Assembly (NCBI RefSeq): GCF_002277025.1
Contig: NZ_NIWD01000008.1
Location: 298,762 to 362,761, forward strand
Length of the DNA: 64,000 nt
Source: Sphingopyxis sp. GW247-27LB
Lineage (GTDB): Bacteria; Pseudomonadota; Alphaproteobacteria; Sphingomonadales; Sphingomonadaceae
Direction: 5' to 3'
Of the stretch, positions 42,962 to 50,852 are shown one piece after another; position 1 is the stretch's first letter, and every line of letters starts with the position of its first letter. The position numbers were made by a program, and so were the translations under genes. Below the pieces are notes generated by a model that ran no database searches, was not told the DNA's origin, and worked only from the letters and a program-made list of their open reading frames with translations.

Positions 42962-44911
42962 GGCGCGGCCGAAGCCGATCGGCTGCGGGGTTGCAGGACG
43001 CGCCGCGCGTTCGCACCGCAGCCGTTCGAGCAGCGCCGCGTCGCCGAGCGAACCCGCGAAGCGCGCCTGCCGCGCGACGACCGCGAAGTCGCCGAGCGTC
43101 AGATCGCCGACGCGGTCGAGATCGGCCGGCGCTTCGCGCCCGAAAAAATGCGCGAAGGCGCGCCGCGCCCGCGCCGCATCGAGCGGCCGCATCTCGACCT
43201 TGAAGACGAAACGGCGCGCCGATGCGGGGTCGAGCTTCGCGGCATGGTTGGTCGCGGCGGCGAAGGGCAGGGGATGCTCCTCCATCCAGATCAGCAGTTC
43301 GTTGACCTGACTGACCTCCCAGCTTTGCGCCGCATGCTGCCGGTCGGCGAGCAGCGAATCGACCTCGTCGAAAAAGAGCATCGCGCCTTCGCGCCGCGCG
43401 TCGGCAAAGGCCGCCGCGATCAGCCGCTCGGTCTGACCGACCCATTTCGACATCAGGTCCGACGCGCGCTTGACGACGAGCGGCCGCCCGAGCCGGCGCG
43501 CCAGCGCCTGCACCGCTTCGGTCTTGCCCGTTCCCGGCGGCCCGGTGAGCAGCAGCGAAAAATCCGCCGGCGCGCCGTCCCGCGCGAGTTGCGCGAACAG
43601 CGCGGCAAGGTCGGTGTCGGCGCACAGCAAGGCCTCGTCGAAGGCGCGCGGGGCGCGCGGCTCGACCGTCGGGCCGCGCATCGCGCCGAGCACCGATCCG
43701 GCAAACCGTCCCGCGCTTTCGGCATCGCCCGCGAGCGCGGCTGCGCGCGCCGCGACGCGGAACAGCGATGCGGCCTCGGGCGCCCGCGCAGCGAGCGCCG
43801 CCAGCGCCGGATCGACCGCGACCTTCTCTTCGGCGCTCACCCGCTCGAGCATCGCCGGGCTGTGCGCCGCGCCGGGGAAATCCATCCGGATCGACAGGCT
43901 GAAACGGCGCAGGATCGCGGGGTCGGCGTCGGCGATGCAGTTCGAGGTCCAGATCACCGGCACGACATTGTCCTCGAGCAGCCGGTTGACGAACAGCTTC
44001 GATCCCGCTCGGCCGCGCACGCGGCCGCCCTGTTCGATCCGCGTGTCGCCCAGCAGATCCTCCATCTCGTCGAACAGCAACAGCGCGCGGCCGCGCTTTT
44101 CGAGCGTGCGCAACGCGAGGCGCAGCGCCGCGACGCGCTCGTGGCGCGCCGGTTCGTCGCCGTCGCGATCGGCCTCGCCCACCGCATGCAGCGGCTCGCC
44201 GGCGGCGGCGGCCAGCGTGCGCGCGAGTTCGGTCTTGCCGGTGCCCGGCGGCCCGTGGATCAGGATGTTGATCCCGCGCGCGCCCTGCTCGATCGCCCCG
44301 CGCAGCAGCGCGACCGCCAGGTCGGCCTCGCGCTGCTGCGCGGGGAAATCAGCGAGCGTATGGCGCGCCGCCTGCCGTTCGCCGAGTAGCCCGTCGAGCA
44401 GGCTCGCATGCCGCCCCGGCGGCGCGTCGAGCAGCCGCTCGAACGACCAGCAGAGGCCAAGCTGAACATGGCCGTCCTTGCCCGACCAGCGTCCGACGAG
44501 GTCGAGCCGCACCACTTCGGCGCGGCGGATCGCATGCGGGGCGACCCCGGTCAGCGCACTCGCAAGCGCCTCGATGTCGAGACCTTCGGTCTCGATCAGC
44601 TGCACGAGGCTGCGGGTCAGCGGGGCGCGGTCCAACGCCGTCGCGAGCAGCAGCAGCGCGCGTTCGTCGTCGGCGAGTTCGAGCGCGTCGGCCAGCCGGT
44701 TCGCCTGCACCAGATTTTCGTCCTCGCGCCCAGCCGCTGCCATGTCTTCAGCGAGCAGCGCGGCGCGGTTCATATCCTTTCCCGCGAGCCCGAGCGCGGC
44801 CGCGCGCGGGCGCGCCCAGCCGAGCAGCGCGCGACCGGTCTTGCTTCTGCCCGGATGATCGAGCGCAATCGCCCGCGCGAGACCGCGGGCCCAATGACTG
44901 TCGTACAACAT
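42938..44911 (-). CDS. Twin-AAA-domain ATPase
   Basis: This 657-residue cytoplasmic protein has about 200 residues of helical N-terminal domain followed by two AAA modules. Module 1 has GPPGTGKT at 220-227, Walker B LLLFDEMED near 278-286, sensor-1 asparagine in WTSN and an arginine pair RRF. Module 2 has GPPGTGKT at 457-464, MLFFDEVDS at 511-519 and ATNHAAKLDPASARRF. Both sites look intact, as in Cdc48/SpoVK-type remodelling ATPases. The N-terminal domain is not one I recognise and would define the substrate. The gene is monocistronic, and its last 24 bp overlap the last codons of the opposing oxidoreductase. Confidence 0.85.
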   Translation of the reverse strand: MLYDSHWARGLARAIALDHPGRSKTGRALLGWARPRAAALGLAGKDMNRAALLAEDMAAAGREDENLVQANRLADALELADDERALLLLATALDRAPLTRSLVQLIETEGLDIEALASALTGVAPHAIRRAEVVRLDLVGRWSGKDGHVQLGLCWSFERLLDAPPGRHASLLDGLLGERQAARHTLADFPAQQREADLAVALLRGAIEQGARGINILIHGPPGTGKTELARTLAAAAGEPLHAVGEADRDGDEPARHERVAALRLALRTLEKRGRALLLFDEMEDLLGDTRIEQGGRVRGRAGSKLFVNRLLEDNVVPVIWTSNCIADADPAILRRFSLSIRMDFPGAAHSPAMLERVSAEEKVAVDPALAALAARAPEAASLFRVAARAAALAGDAESAGRFAGSVLGAMRGPTVEPRAPRAFDEALLCADTDLAALFAQLARDGAPADFSLLLTGPPGTGKTEAVQALARRLGRPLVVKRASDLMSKWVGQTERLIAAAFADARREGAMLFFDEVDSLLADRQHAAQSWEVSQVNELLIWMEEHPLPFAAATNHAAKLDPASARRFVFKVEMRPLDAARARRAFAHFFGREAPADLDRVGDLTLGDFAVVARQARFAGSLGDAALLERLRCERAARPATPQPIGFGRASAPARGE

Positions 44912-45042
44912 GAATCCCTGCTTCTAACCGGCGCGCGCAGACGCGCTGCGGGTCGCCGGACCAGCGTGATGTTCAGAACGATGGGGTCGCGGCGCCGTCC
45001 AATGGCGCACCGCGTCAGGAAGAACGCGCTACGACAGCGGGC

Positions 45043-45083
45043 GGACGCCGCAGGGTTTCGAACCCTGTATGCGATGGCGGTCC
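45043..45083. other. Strong hairpin resembling a tRNA acceptor plus T-arm
   Basis: GGACGCC pairs with GGCGGTCC (one bulge) around an inner 7-bp stem CAGGGTT-TCG-AACCCTG. On the minus strand the inner arm reads CAGGG-TTCGAAA-CCCTG, much like a T-arm followed by an acceptor strand, but no D or anticodon arm is present. It lies between the AAA ATPase and permease genes. It may be a tRNA remnant or simply a hairpin. Confidence 0.4.
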
Positions 45084-45099
45084 AACACGACGCGTCTCC

Positions 45100-45118
45100 A
45101 AAAAGCCCGAATCCGGGC
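45100..45118 (-). terminator. Rho-independent terminator after the APC permease gene
   Basis: On the minus strand GCCCG-GATT-CGGGC is followed by TTTTT, 50 bp downstream of the permease stop. It should end transcription from the TonB-receptor/permease genes. Confidence 0.8.
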
Positions 45119-45168
45119 GGGAAGGTCGGCGCCGATAGGCGATTTTGGCCGCTCGCGCAAGGGCGGGG

Positions 45169-46413
45169 TCAGCGGATCGCGGGCGAAGCCGCCGATCTTT
45201 GCGTCCACCAATAGAGGGGCAGGCCCGCCGCCATCAGGATCAGACTCATCGCGCTGACGCCGATCCCGGCGCCCCACAGGGTCCAGACGGCGTAGATGAG
45301 CCCGAGCGCGGCGACGGGCATCGCGACGCCAAGGCGCAGCGCCGCGCCCGCGCAGGCGAGATAGAGCCACAGCGTCACCGAGGTCGAGAGCACCGCCATG
45401 AAATTGAACATCTCGGCGGTCGACTTGTTGTCGTTGAGGATGACACAGACGGTCGCGATCGCGCTCGACAGGATCAGCGCGTTCGCCGGGGTGCCGTGGC
45501 TGTTCGTCCGCGCGAACCAGCCGGGGAGCAGGCCCTGCCGCGCCAGCGTCGCGGGCAGCTCGGCCTGGATCAGCGTCCAGCCGTTGAGCGTCCCGAGCGC
45601 GCTCACCGCGGCGAAGGCGGCGATCAGCAACGCGGGTTCGTGCGACCAATAGGTTTCGACGAACAGCGAGAAGGGCGAGCCCGAGGCCGCGACCGCCTTC
45701 GCCGGCAGCATCAGGATGATCGCCGAGCAGACGATCAGGTAGAGGAGACCGGTCGCGAGCGTGCCGATCATCGTCGCGCGCGGGATGGTCACCGCAGGCC
45801 GGTCGACCTTGTCGGCGGCGACGCTCGCCGATTCGAAGCCGAGCAGCGCCCACAGGGTGAAGATCGCCGAGGCGCTGACCGTGGTCAGCGACAGCCCCTC
45901 GGCGGGGAAGGGCGTCAGCGCCACCGGCGCCGCGCCGCCGAAGGCGACCGGGATCAGCACGATCACCACCGCCAGCGGCACCAGCTTGATCAGCAGCGTG
46001 ACGATCTGGAAGCGTCCCGCCGCGCGCGCGCCGCGCCAGTTGATCGCGGTGACGATCCAGATCAGCGCGATCGTCGCCGCGGCCATATGCTCGGCCAGCG
46101 CGGGGACGAAGATGCCGAGGAAGCTGACCGCGGCTACCGCCAGCGTCACATTGGCGGTCCACACCGATATCCAATAGGCCCAGCCGATCATGAAGCTGGG
46201 GATGCGGCCGAAGGCGCGTTCGACGAAGCCGGTCGGCCCGCCCGCTTCGGGAAAGGCGACGGTCAGCCGCGCGAGCACCGCCGCGAGCGCGAGCGCGCCG
46301 GCGATGGTGAGCGCCCAGCCCGCGACCGCGTTCCAGCCGAAGGGAGCGAGGCTCGCCGGGAGCAGGAATACCCCCGACCCGATCATGTTTCCCATGACCA
46401 GCGCGACGCACAT
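45169..46413 (-). CDS. APC-family amino-acid/polyamine permease
   Basis: This is a 414-residue inner-membrane transporter with about 12 helices. The first helix contains GNMIGSGVFLLP, the signature of the APC substrate site; FEAGGP-like FPEAGGPTGFVERAFG and LWALLGFESASVAADKV are also present. The ATG at 46413 leaves a very short N terminus. In-frame residues upstream (EGSGPGQRLGLA) resemble the natural family start, but no standard start codon precedes them. The gene lies 58 bp downstream of the TonB receptor on the same strand and is followed by a terminator, so it may import the same nutrient across the inner membrane. Confidence 0.88.
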   Translation of the reverse strand: MCVALVMGNMIGSGVFLLPASLAPFGWNAVAGWALTIAGALALAAVLARLTVAFPEAGGPTGFVERAFGRIPSFMIGWAYWISVWTANVTLAVAAVSFLGIFVPALAEHMAAATIALIWIVTAINWRGARAAGRFQIVTLLIKLVPLAVVIVLIPVAFGGAAPVALTPFPAEGLSLTTVSASAIFTLWALLGFESASVAADKVDRPAVTIPRATMIGTLATGLLYLIVCSAIILMLPAKAVAASGSPFSLFVETYWSHEPALLIAAFAAVSALGTLNGWTLIQAELPATLARQGLLPGWFARTNSHGTPANALILSSAIATVCVILNDNKSTAEMFNFMAVLSTSVTLWLYLACAGAALRLGVAMPVAALGLIYAVWTLWGAGIGVSAMSLILMAAGLPLYWWTQRSAASPAIR

Positions 46414-46471
46414 CGCGAGGCCGAGCCGCTGGCCCGGCCCGGAGCCCTCTGTCAGCGGAGCATGCGGCCGA

Positions 46472-48877
46472 TCAGAAATCCTTGCTGACCTTCAACCCGA
46501 TCAAGCGCGGCCGGATGACATTGTCGTAGAAGACCCCGCCGGTCGAACTGATGCCGTCGGGATCGCCGCAGATCGATTCGCCGCACTGGACCGCGCTGTT
46601 CACGATGCCGCGGCTGTCGAACAAGTTGGTCGCGAACAGCTCGGCGCTCCAGTCGTCGGCCTTGACGCCGATGCTGACGTCGGCGGTCGTATAGGCCTTG
46701 AAATCGCCGACGATCGCATTCTCGAAGGTGCGCAGGTCCGACCGGCGCTTGCCGATATGGTTGACCGCGAACTGGACATGGCCGTCGAGGCCCGCGACCG
46801 GGAAGTCGTAGCGCGCCACCGCATTGCCCTTGAACTTGGCGGTGACGGGCAGCCGCGTGCCCGCGGGCGCGAGCAGCGCGTTGGTCTGCCCCGGCGGGTC
46901 GATCGTGCAGTCGAACTGGTCGTTGGCGATCGCGCAGAAATCGCGGCGGATCGTCGCGTCGTTGTAGCTGCCGCCGACATTGAGCGACAGTCCGCCCGAG
47001 CGATAGCCGAGGTCGAATTCGAAGCCGCGGATGCGCGCGATGCCGGCGCTGCGAATCTCGGTCAGGCCGTTGGCGCCGAGGAAGGAGAGCTGGATGTCGT
47101 CCCAATCCTCCTGATAGACGGCGCCGTTGAAGCGAAGCGGGCCGAAGCTCGATTTCCAGCCGAACTCGTAATTGTCGAGCGTGTCGGGGCCATAGGGCGG
47201 CAGCGTGCCGCGGCGGTTGATGCCGCCGGGCCGGAAGCCGCGCGACCAGGTGCCATAGACGAGGACGTCGTCGGTGATCTTGTAGGTCAGGTTGAGCTTG
47301 TGGATGAAGCCCGTGTCCTTGGTCCGCTTGTCGAGGTTGGTGCACGGCGATCCCGCGACGACCGGCCCGGCGAAGCAGCCCGCGACCCCGGTGCTGCCGC
47401 TATAGCCATCCGAATAGCCGAAGAAGCCGACGAGGCTGTTGTCGAACTTGTAGATGCGGCCGCCGCCGGTCAGCGTCAGCTTGTCGGTGATGTCGAAGCT
47501 GATCTCGCCGAACGCGGCATAGTCGCGGTCGACGCGAAACTGCTTGGTCAGCCAGATGTCGCTGTCGGTGCCGGGCACGGTGATCGCATCGGCGATATTG
47601 TCGACGATGTAATTCTGCTCGATATTGTGCGACTGGCGCTGCCAGAAGACGCCGCCGATGAAGCGGATACGCGCGTCGGCGGGTGAGGCGATGCGCGCCT
47701 CGAAGAAGCTCTTCTTATAGCGGTCGATGCCCTGAATATACTGGTTCGGGCTGACGAGATCGCCGTTGTTGTCATAGAAATAGGCGCCATAGCCATAGAG
47801 CGCGTCGTAGAAATAGGCATAGTCCGAATAGTCGCTGTCGACCACGGTCTTGCGCCGCAGATGGCCGCCGGTGACGGTGAGATCCCAATTGCCGAGCTTG
47901 CCCTCGATCGTCAGCGCGGCCTGCAGCCATCTGTCCTTCGACAGCTCGCGATTATATTGCACCGTCTGCAGGTCGCCGGTCACCGCGCTCGAGCGTTCCT
48001 GCGCGAAATTGCCGTTGGCGTTCTGCACCTGGCCCATCACCGTCGGGCGCAGCGTCCAGTCGTCGTCGAGCTCGATGCCGAGCGCGAGGCGCGCGCCATA
48101 GGTGTCGACGTCGTTATAGTTCTTCTCGACCAGCGCGGCATTGTCCTGCGTCGCCGCGGCGGTTCCCTGCTCGGCCTCGAGCGAGGGATAGACGCGGCTG
48201 CCGTGGATATTGTCGATATAGCCGCCGTCGTGGCGATACCAGCCGACGAGGCGCAGCGCGGCGCGATCGCTCAGCTTCGCGTTGATGAAGCCTTCGGCGA
48301 CGCCGCCGATGTCGCCGTGCGCGACGCTGTTGAGTTCGAGGCCCACCGAGCCATAGGTGCCGCTGGTGTCGGGCGGATTGGTGACCAGCTTGATCGTGCC
48401 GGCCATCGAACTCGCGCCGTAGAGCGTGCCCTGGGGTCCCGCGAGCGCCTCGACGCGCGCGAGGTCATAGGCGTGGATGTCGAGTGCGCCCTGGATCGTC
48501 GTGATCGGCATTTCGTCGAGATAGGTGCCGACCGTCGGCAGCGACGCCGAATGGTTGGCATTCTCGCCGCTCGCAACGCCGCGGAAATAGACCTGGCTGA
48601 AGCCGGGCCCGAGCGACTGGATCGTCACCGAGGGCAGGAATTTGACGACGTCCTGAAATTCCTTGACCTGCAGCTCGTTCAGTTTCTCGGTGCCGATCGC
48701 CGTGATAGCGAGCGGAACGTCCTGCAGATTCTGTTCGCGTTTCGACGCGGTGACTACGATGTCGTCGTCGTTTTTCGTGTTCGATTGCTGCGCGAACGCC
48801 GCGCCCGACGTGCAGAGCATCGTGCTGCCCAGCAGAACCGCCCCGCTCTTTGCTACCACCGCCCTCAAATACCGCAT
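46472..48877 (-). CDS. TonB-dependent outer-membrane receptor
   Basis: This 801-residue outer-membrane importer begins with a signal peptide (SGAVLLGSTMLCTSGAAFAQ). A TonB-box/plug start DDDIVVTASKREQNLQDVPLAITAI comes next, then the plug signature VEALAGPQGTLYGASSMAGTIKLVTNPP. The 22-strand barrel contains SRGFRPGGINRRG and ends with the phenylalanine-terminated strand LIGLKVSKDF. It belongs to the large sphingomonad family of receptors for organic substrates rather than classical siderophore receptors. Neighbouring TPR-sulfotransferase and APC permease genes suggest a shared uptake function. Confidence 0.93.
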   Translation of the reverse strand: MRYLRAVVAKSGAVLLGSTMLCTSGAAFAQQSNTKNDDDIVVTASKREQNLQDVPLAITAIGTEKLNELQVKEFQDVVKFLPSVTIQSLGPGFSQVYFRGVASGENANHSASLPTVGTYLDEMPITTIQGALDIHAYDLARVEALAGPQGTLYGASSMAGTIKLVTNPPDTSGTYGSVGLELNSVAHGDIGGVAEGFINAKLSDRAALRLVGWYRHDGGYIDNIHGSRVYPSLEAEQGTAAATQDNAALVEKNYNDVDTYGARLALGIELDDDWTLRPTVMGQVQNANGNFAQERSSAVTGDLQTVQYNRELSKDRWLQAALTIEGKLGNWDLTVTGGHLRRKTVVDSDYSDYAYFYDALYGYGAYFYDNNGDLVSPNQYIQGIDRYKKSFFEARIASPADARIRFIGGVFWQRQSHNIEQNYIVDNIADAITVPGTDSDIWLTKQFRVDRDYAAFGEISFDITDKLTLTGGGRIYKFDNSLVGFFGYSDGYSGSTGVAGCFAGPVVAGSPCTNLDKRTKDTGFIHKLNLTYKITDDVLVYGTWSRGFRPGGINRRGTLPPYGPDTLDNYEFGWKSSFGPLRFNGAVYQEDWDDIQLSFLGANGLTEIRSAGIARIRGFEFDLGYRSGGLSLNVGGSYNDATIRRDFCAIANDQFDCTIDPPGQTNALLAPAGTRLPVTAKFKGNAVARYDFPVAGLDGHVQFAVNHIGKRRSDLRTFENAIVGDFKAYTTADVSIGVKADDWSAELFATNLFDSRGIVNSAVQCGESICGDPDGISSTGGVFYDNVIRPRLIGLKVSKDF

Positions 48878-49022
48878 GAGAACCCCCCTCGAATGACAGC
48901 TATGTGACGCGAGCATGACGCGGCGCGGCGCAAGCGCAAGCATTGTTGTCGGAGCGGCGGGGCGCTTTGTCGAAAATGTCGGACCCTGTTGCCCAAACGC
49001 AACGAATTTGCGCGAGCGCGCT

Positions 49023-50852
49023 TCAGCCGAATGCGGCAGGAATCCGCGGATAAGCGCCCAGAACCGGGCCCAGCGCCTCGCGCAGCGGGTCGAGCCACGC
49101 GTCATAGGCCTGCCACTGGCCGACGCCGTCGCGGTTGATCGGGCGGCGCACCTGCTCGCTCGACGCGGTGCGCACGGCGCGGGCGTTGGCGTGAAAGGCC
49201 ATGCAGTCCGCCTCGAACGGCTGGCCGAGGAAGGCGAGCATCGCGCGCACTTCGGCCTCGGGATCGTCGAGCAGCGCTTCGTGGATCACGCGGTGGACGG
49301 CGCCCGGCTGCACCGCATCGACATGCGCCATCAGCCGCACATAGTCACGGTAATAGGCGCCCATCTCGGCAAGGCCATAGCTGAACGCCTGGCCCTTCGC
49401 ATAATGCTGGCGAAAGTTGGACCAGCAGCAATCGAGCGGATGCCGCCGCGCGTCGACGATCTTCGCGTTGGGCAGGATCAGCCGGATCAGCGGGACATAG
49501 AGCCAGTTGTTCGGCAGCTTGTCGATATAGAAGGGCTTGCCGGTCTTGCGCTGGACCCGGGTGCGGCGGAGGAAGGCGGCGCCCATCTCGGCCAGCTTTT
49601 CGGGCGATGCGTCCGCGATCGCCTCGACCCAGCGCGACCCCTCGCCCAGCGTCTCGCGTCCGAAGCCGAGCGCGAGCGCGGGAATGTCGGGCAATTCCAT
49701 CGTCCCCTCGATCGCCGAATGGCTCGCGAGGATCTGCTCGACCAGCGTCGATCCGGCGCGCGGCATGCCGAGGATGAAGATGGGGTCGGGGGCGGGGTCG
49801 CCGCTACCCGTACGGTCGGCGAAGAAGTCGGCGGTGAAGGCCCCGATGGCGGCGTCGACGATGGCCGTGGTCTCGGCCGCCGCATAGCCGAGCTGGCCGG
49901 CGCGGATCGCATTGCCCGCGGCATAATGGCGGAAGGCGGCCTCGGCCTCGCCGGCGTCGTCATGGGCCTTGCCGAGTGCGAAATGGAGGTGCAGCCGGTC
50001 GTCGTCGCGACCCCGATCGGTCGTATCCGCGCCGTCCAGCGCCGCCTCCATCGCCGCGCGGTCGCCGGCGTCGAAGCGGATCGTCTTGAGGTTCGCAAGG
50101 CTCCACCACAGTTCGCCGAGCCCGGGATCGGCGGCGAGCGCGTGGCGATAGGCGGCGATGCTCTCCTCCTGCCGCCCCACGGTCTTCAGCATATGGCCAT
50201 AGCTCATCCACAGCTTGGCGTGGTCGGGGAAGCGGCGGGTCAGTTCCTCGTAGAGCGCGATCGCCTCGTCATAGCCGCCGATGCGGCCGAGCGCCGCCGC
50301 CTTGAGGTTCGCGTGCGCCGGATTGTCCGGATCCTCGCCCAGCACCGCGTCGAGCGTCTCGACCGCCTCGGCATAGCGGTTCTGCTTGTAATAGACGGTC
50401 GCGAGATTGGCGCGCGCCGCGCCGAACCCCGGCGCCAGTTCGAGTGCGCGGCTCAGCAGCTTTTCGGCGTCGCCATAGCGCCCGATCCGCCCCGCGACCT
50501 CGGCGAGCATGCGGATCGCCGCGACGTCGGTCGCGTCCGCCTTCAGCCGCGCGCGCAGCGCGCCCTCGGCGTCGGGCAGGCGGTTCTCGGCGAGCGCCAG
50601 CGCCGCCTCGATCATCGCGGGGTCGTGGATCGCGGCGCCGACCGCGGCGAGCGAGGCGTCCTGTGCCTCGCCCTCGCGTCCGAGCGCGCGCAGGGCGTGC
50701 GCGGCGATGCGGTGCGCCTCCGCCGCGGTCGGCAGTGCTTCGACGACCGCGCGCGCCTGCGCGAGCGCCGCGCCGGGTTCGCCCCGCAACAGCCGGCGGG
50801 CATGGGCGAGCGCTTCGTCGACGGAAACGGTCGCCATGCCCGGGGCCGTCAC
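49023..50852 (-). CDS. TPR-containing sulfotransferase
   Basis: This is a 609-residue protein. The first ~270 residues are tetratricopeptide repeats (ANLATVYYKQNRYAEAVETLDAVLGEDPDNP, LWMSYGHMLKTVGRQEESIAAYRHALAADP). The C-terminal part is a sulfotransferase domain with the PAPS 5'-phosphosulfate loop FILGMPRAGSTLVEQIL and the 3'-phosphate segment RHPLDCCWSNFRQHYAKG. The start is GTG overlapping the upstream DsbA gene stop (GTGA); an ATG at 50837 is an alternative. This architecture commonly neighbours TonB receptors in sphingomonads and Caulobacter. The acceptor is unknown. Confidence 0.88.
   Translation of the reverse strand: MTAPGMATVSVDEALAHARRLLRGEPGAALAQARAVVEALPTAAEAHRIAAHALRALGREGEAQDASLAAVGAAIHDPAMIEAALALAENRLPDAEGALRARLKADATDVAAIRMLAEVAGRIGRYGDAEKLLSRALELAPGFGAARANLATVYYKQNRYAEAVETLDAVLGEDPDNPAHANLKAAALGRIGGYDEAIALYEELTRRFPDHAKLWMSYGHMLKTVGRQEESIAAYRHALAADPGLGELWWSLANLKTIRFDAGDRAAMEAALDGADTTDRGRDDDRLHLHFALGKAHDDAGEAEAAFRHYAAGNAIRAGQLGYAAAETTAIVDAAIGAFTADFFADRTGSGDPAPDPIFILGMPRAGSTLVEQILASHSAIEGTMELPDIPALALGFGRETLGEGSRWVEAIADASPEKLAEMGAAFLRRTRVQRKTGKPFYIDKLPNNWLYVPLIRLILPNAKIVDARRHPLDCCWSNFRQHYAKGQAFSYGLAEMGAYYRDYVRLMAHVDAVQPGAVHRVIHEALLDDPEAEVRAMLAFLGQPFEADCMAFHANARAVRTASSEQVRRPINRDGVGQWQAYDAWLDPLREALGPVLGAYPRIPAAFG

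Noticed and set aside
45043..45083. Possible tRNA gene on the minus strand
   Set aside because: Only T-arm and acceptor-like strands exist; there is no D-arm or anticodon arm and the total length is too short. Kept only as a hairpin.
46190..47686. Long open frame (about 500 codons) on the plus strand opposite the TonB receptor
   Set aside because: It is antisense to a clear receptor gene, its composition is the Ala/Arg/Asp/Gly-rich pattern expected from complementary GC-rich codons, and it has no domain motif.
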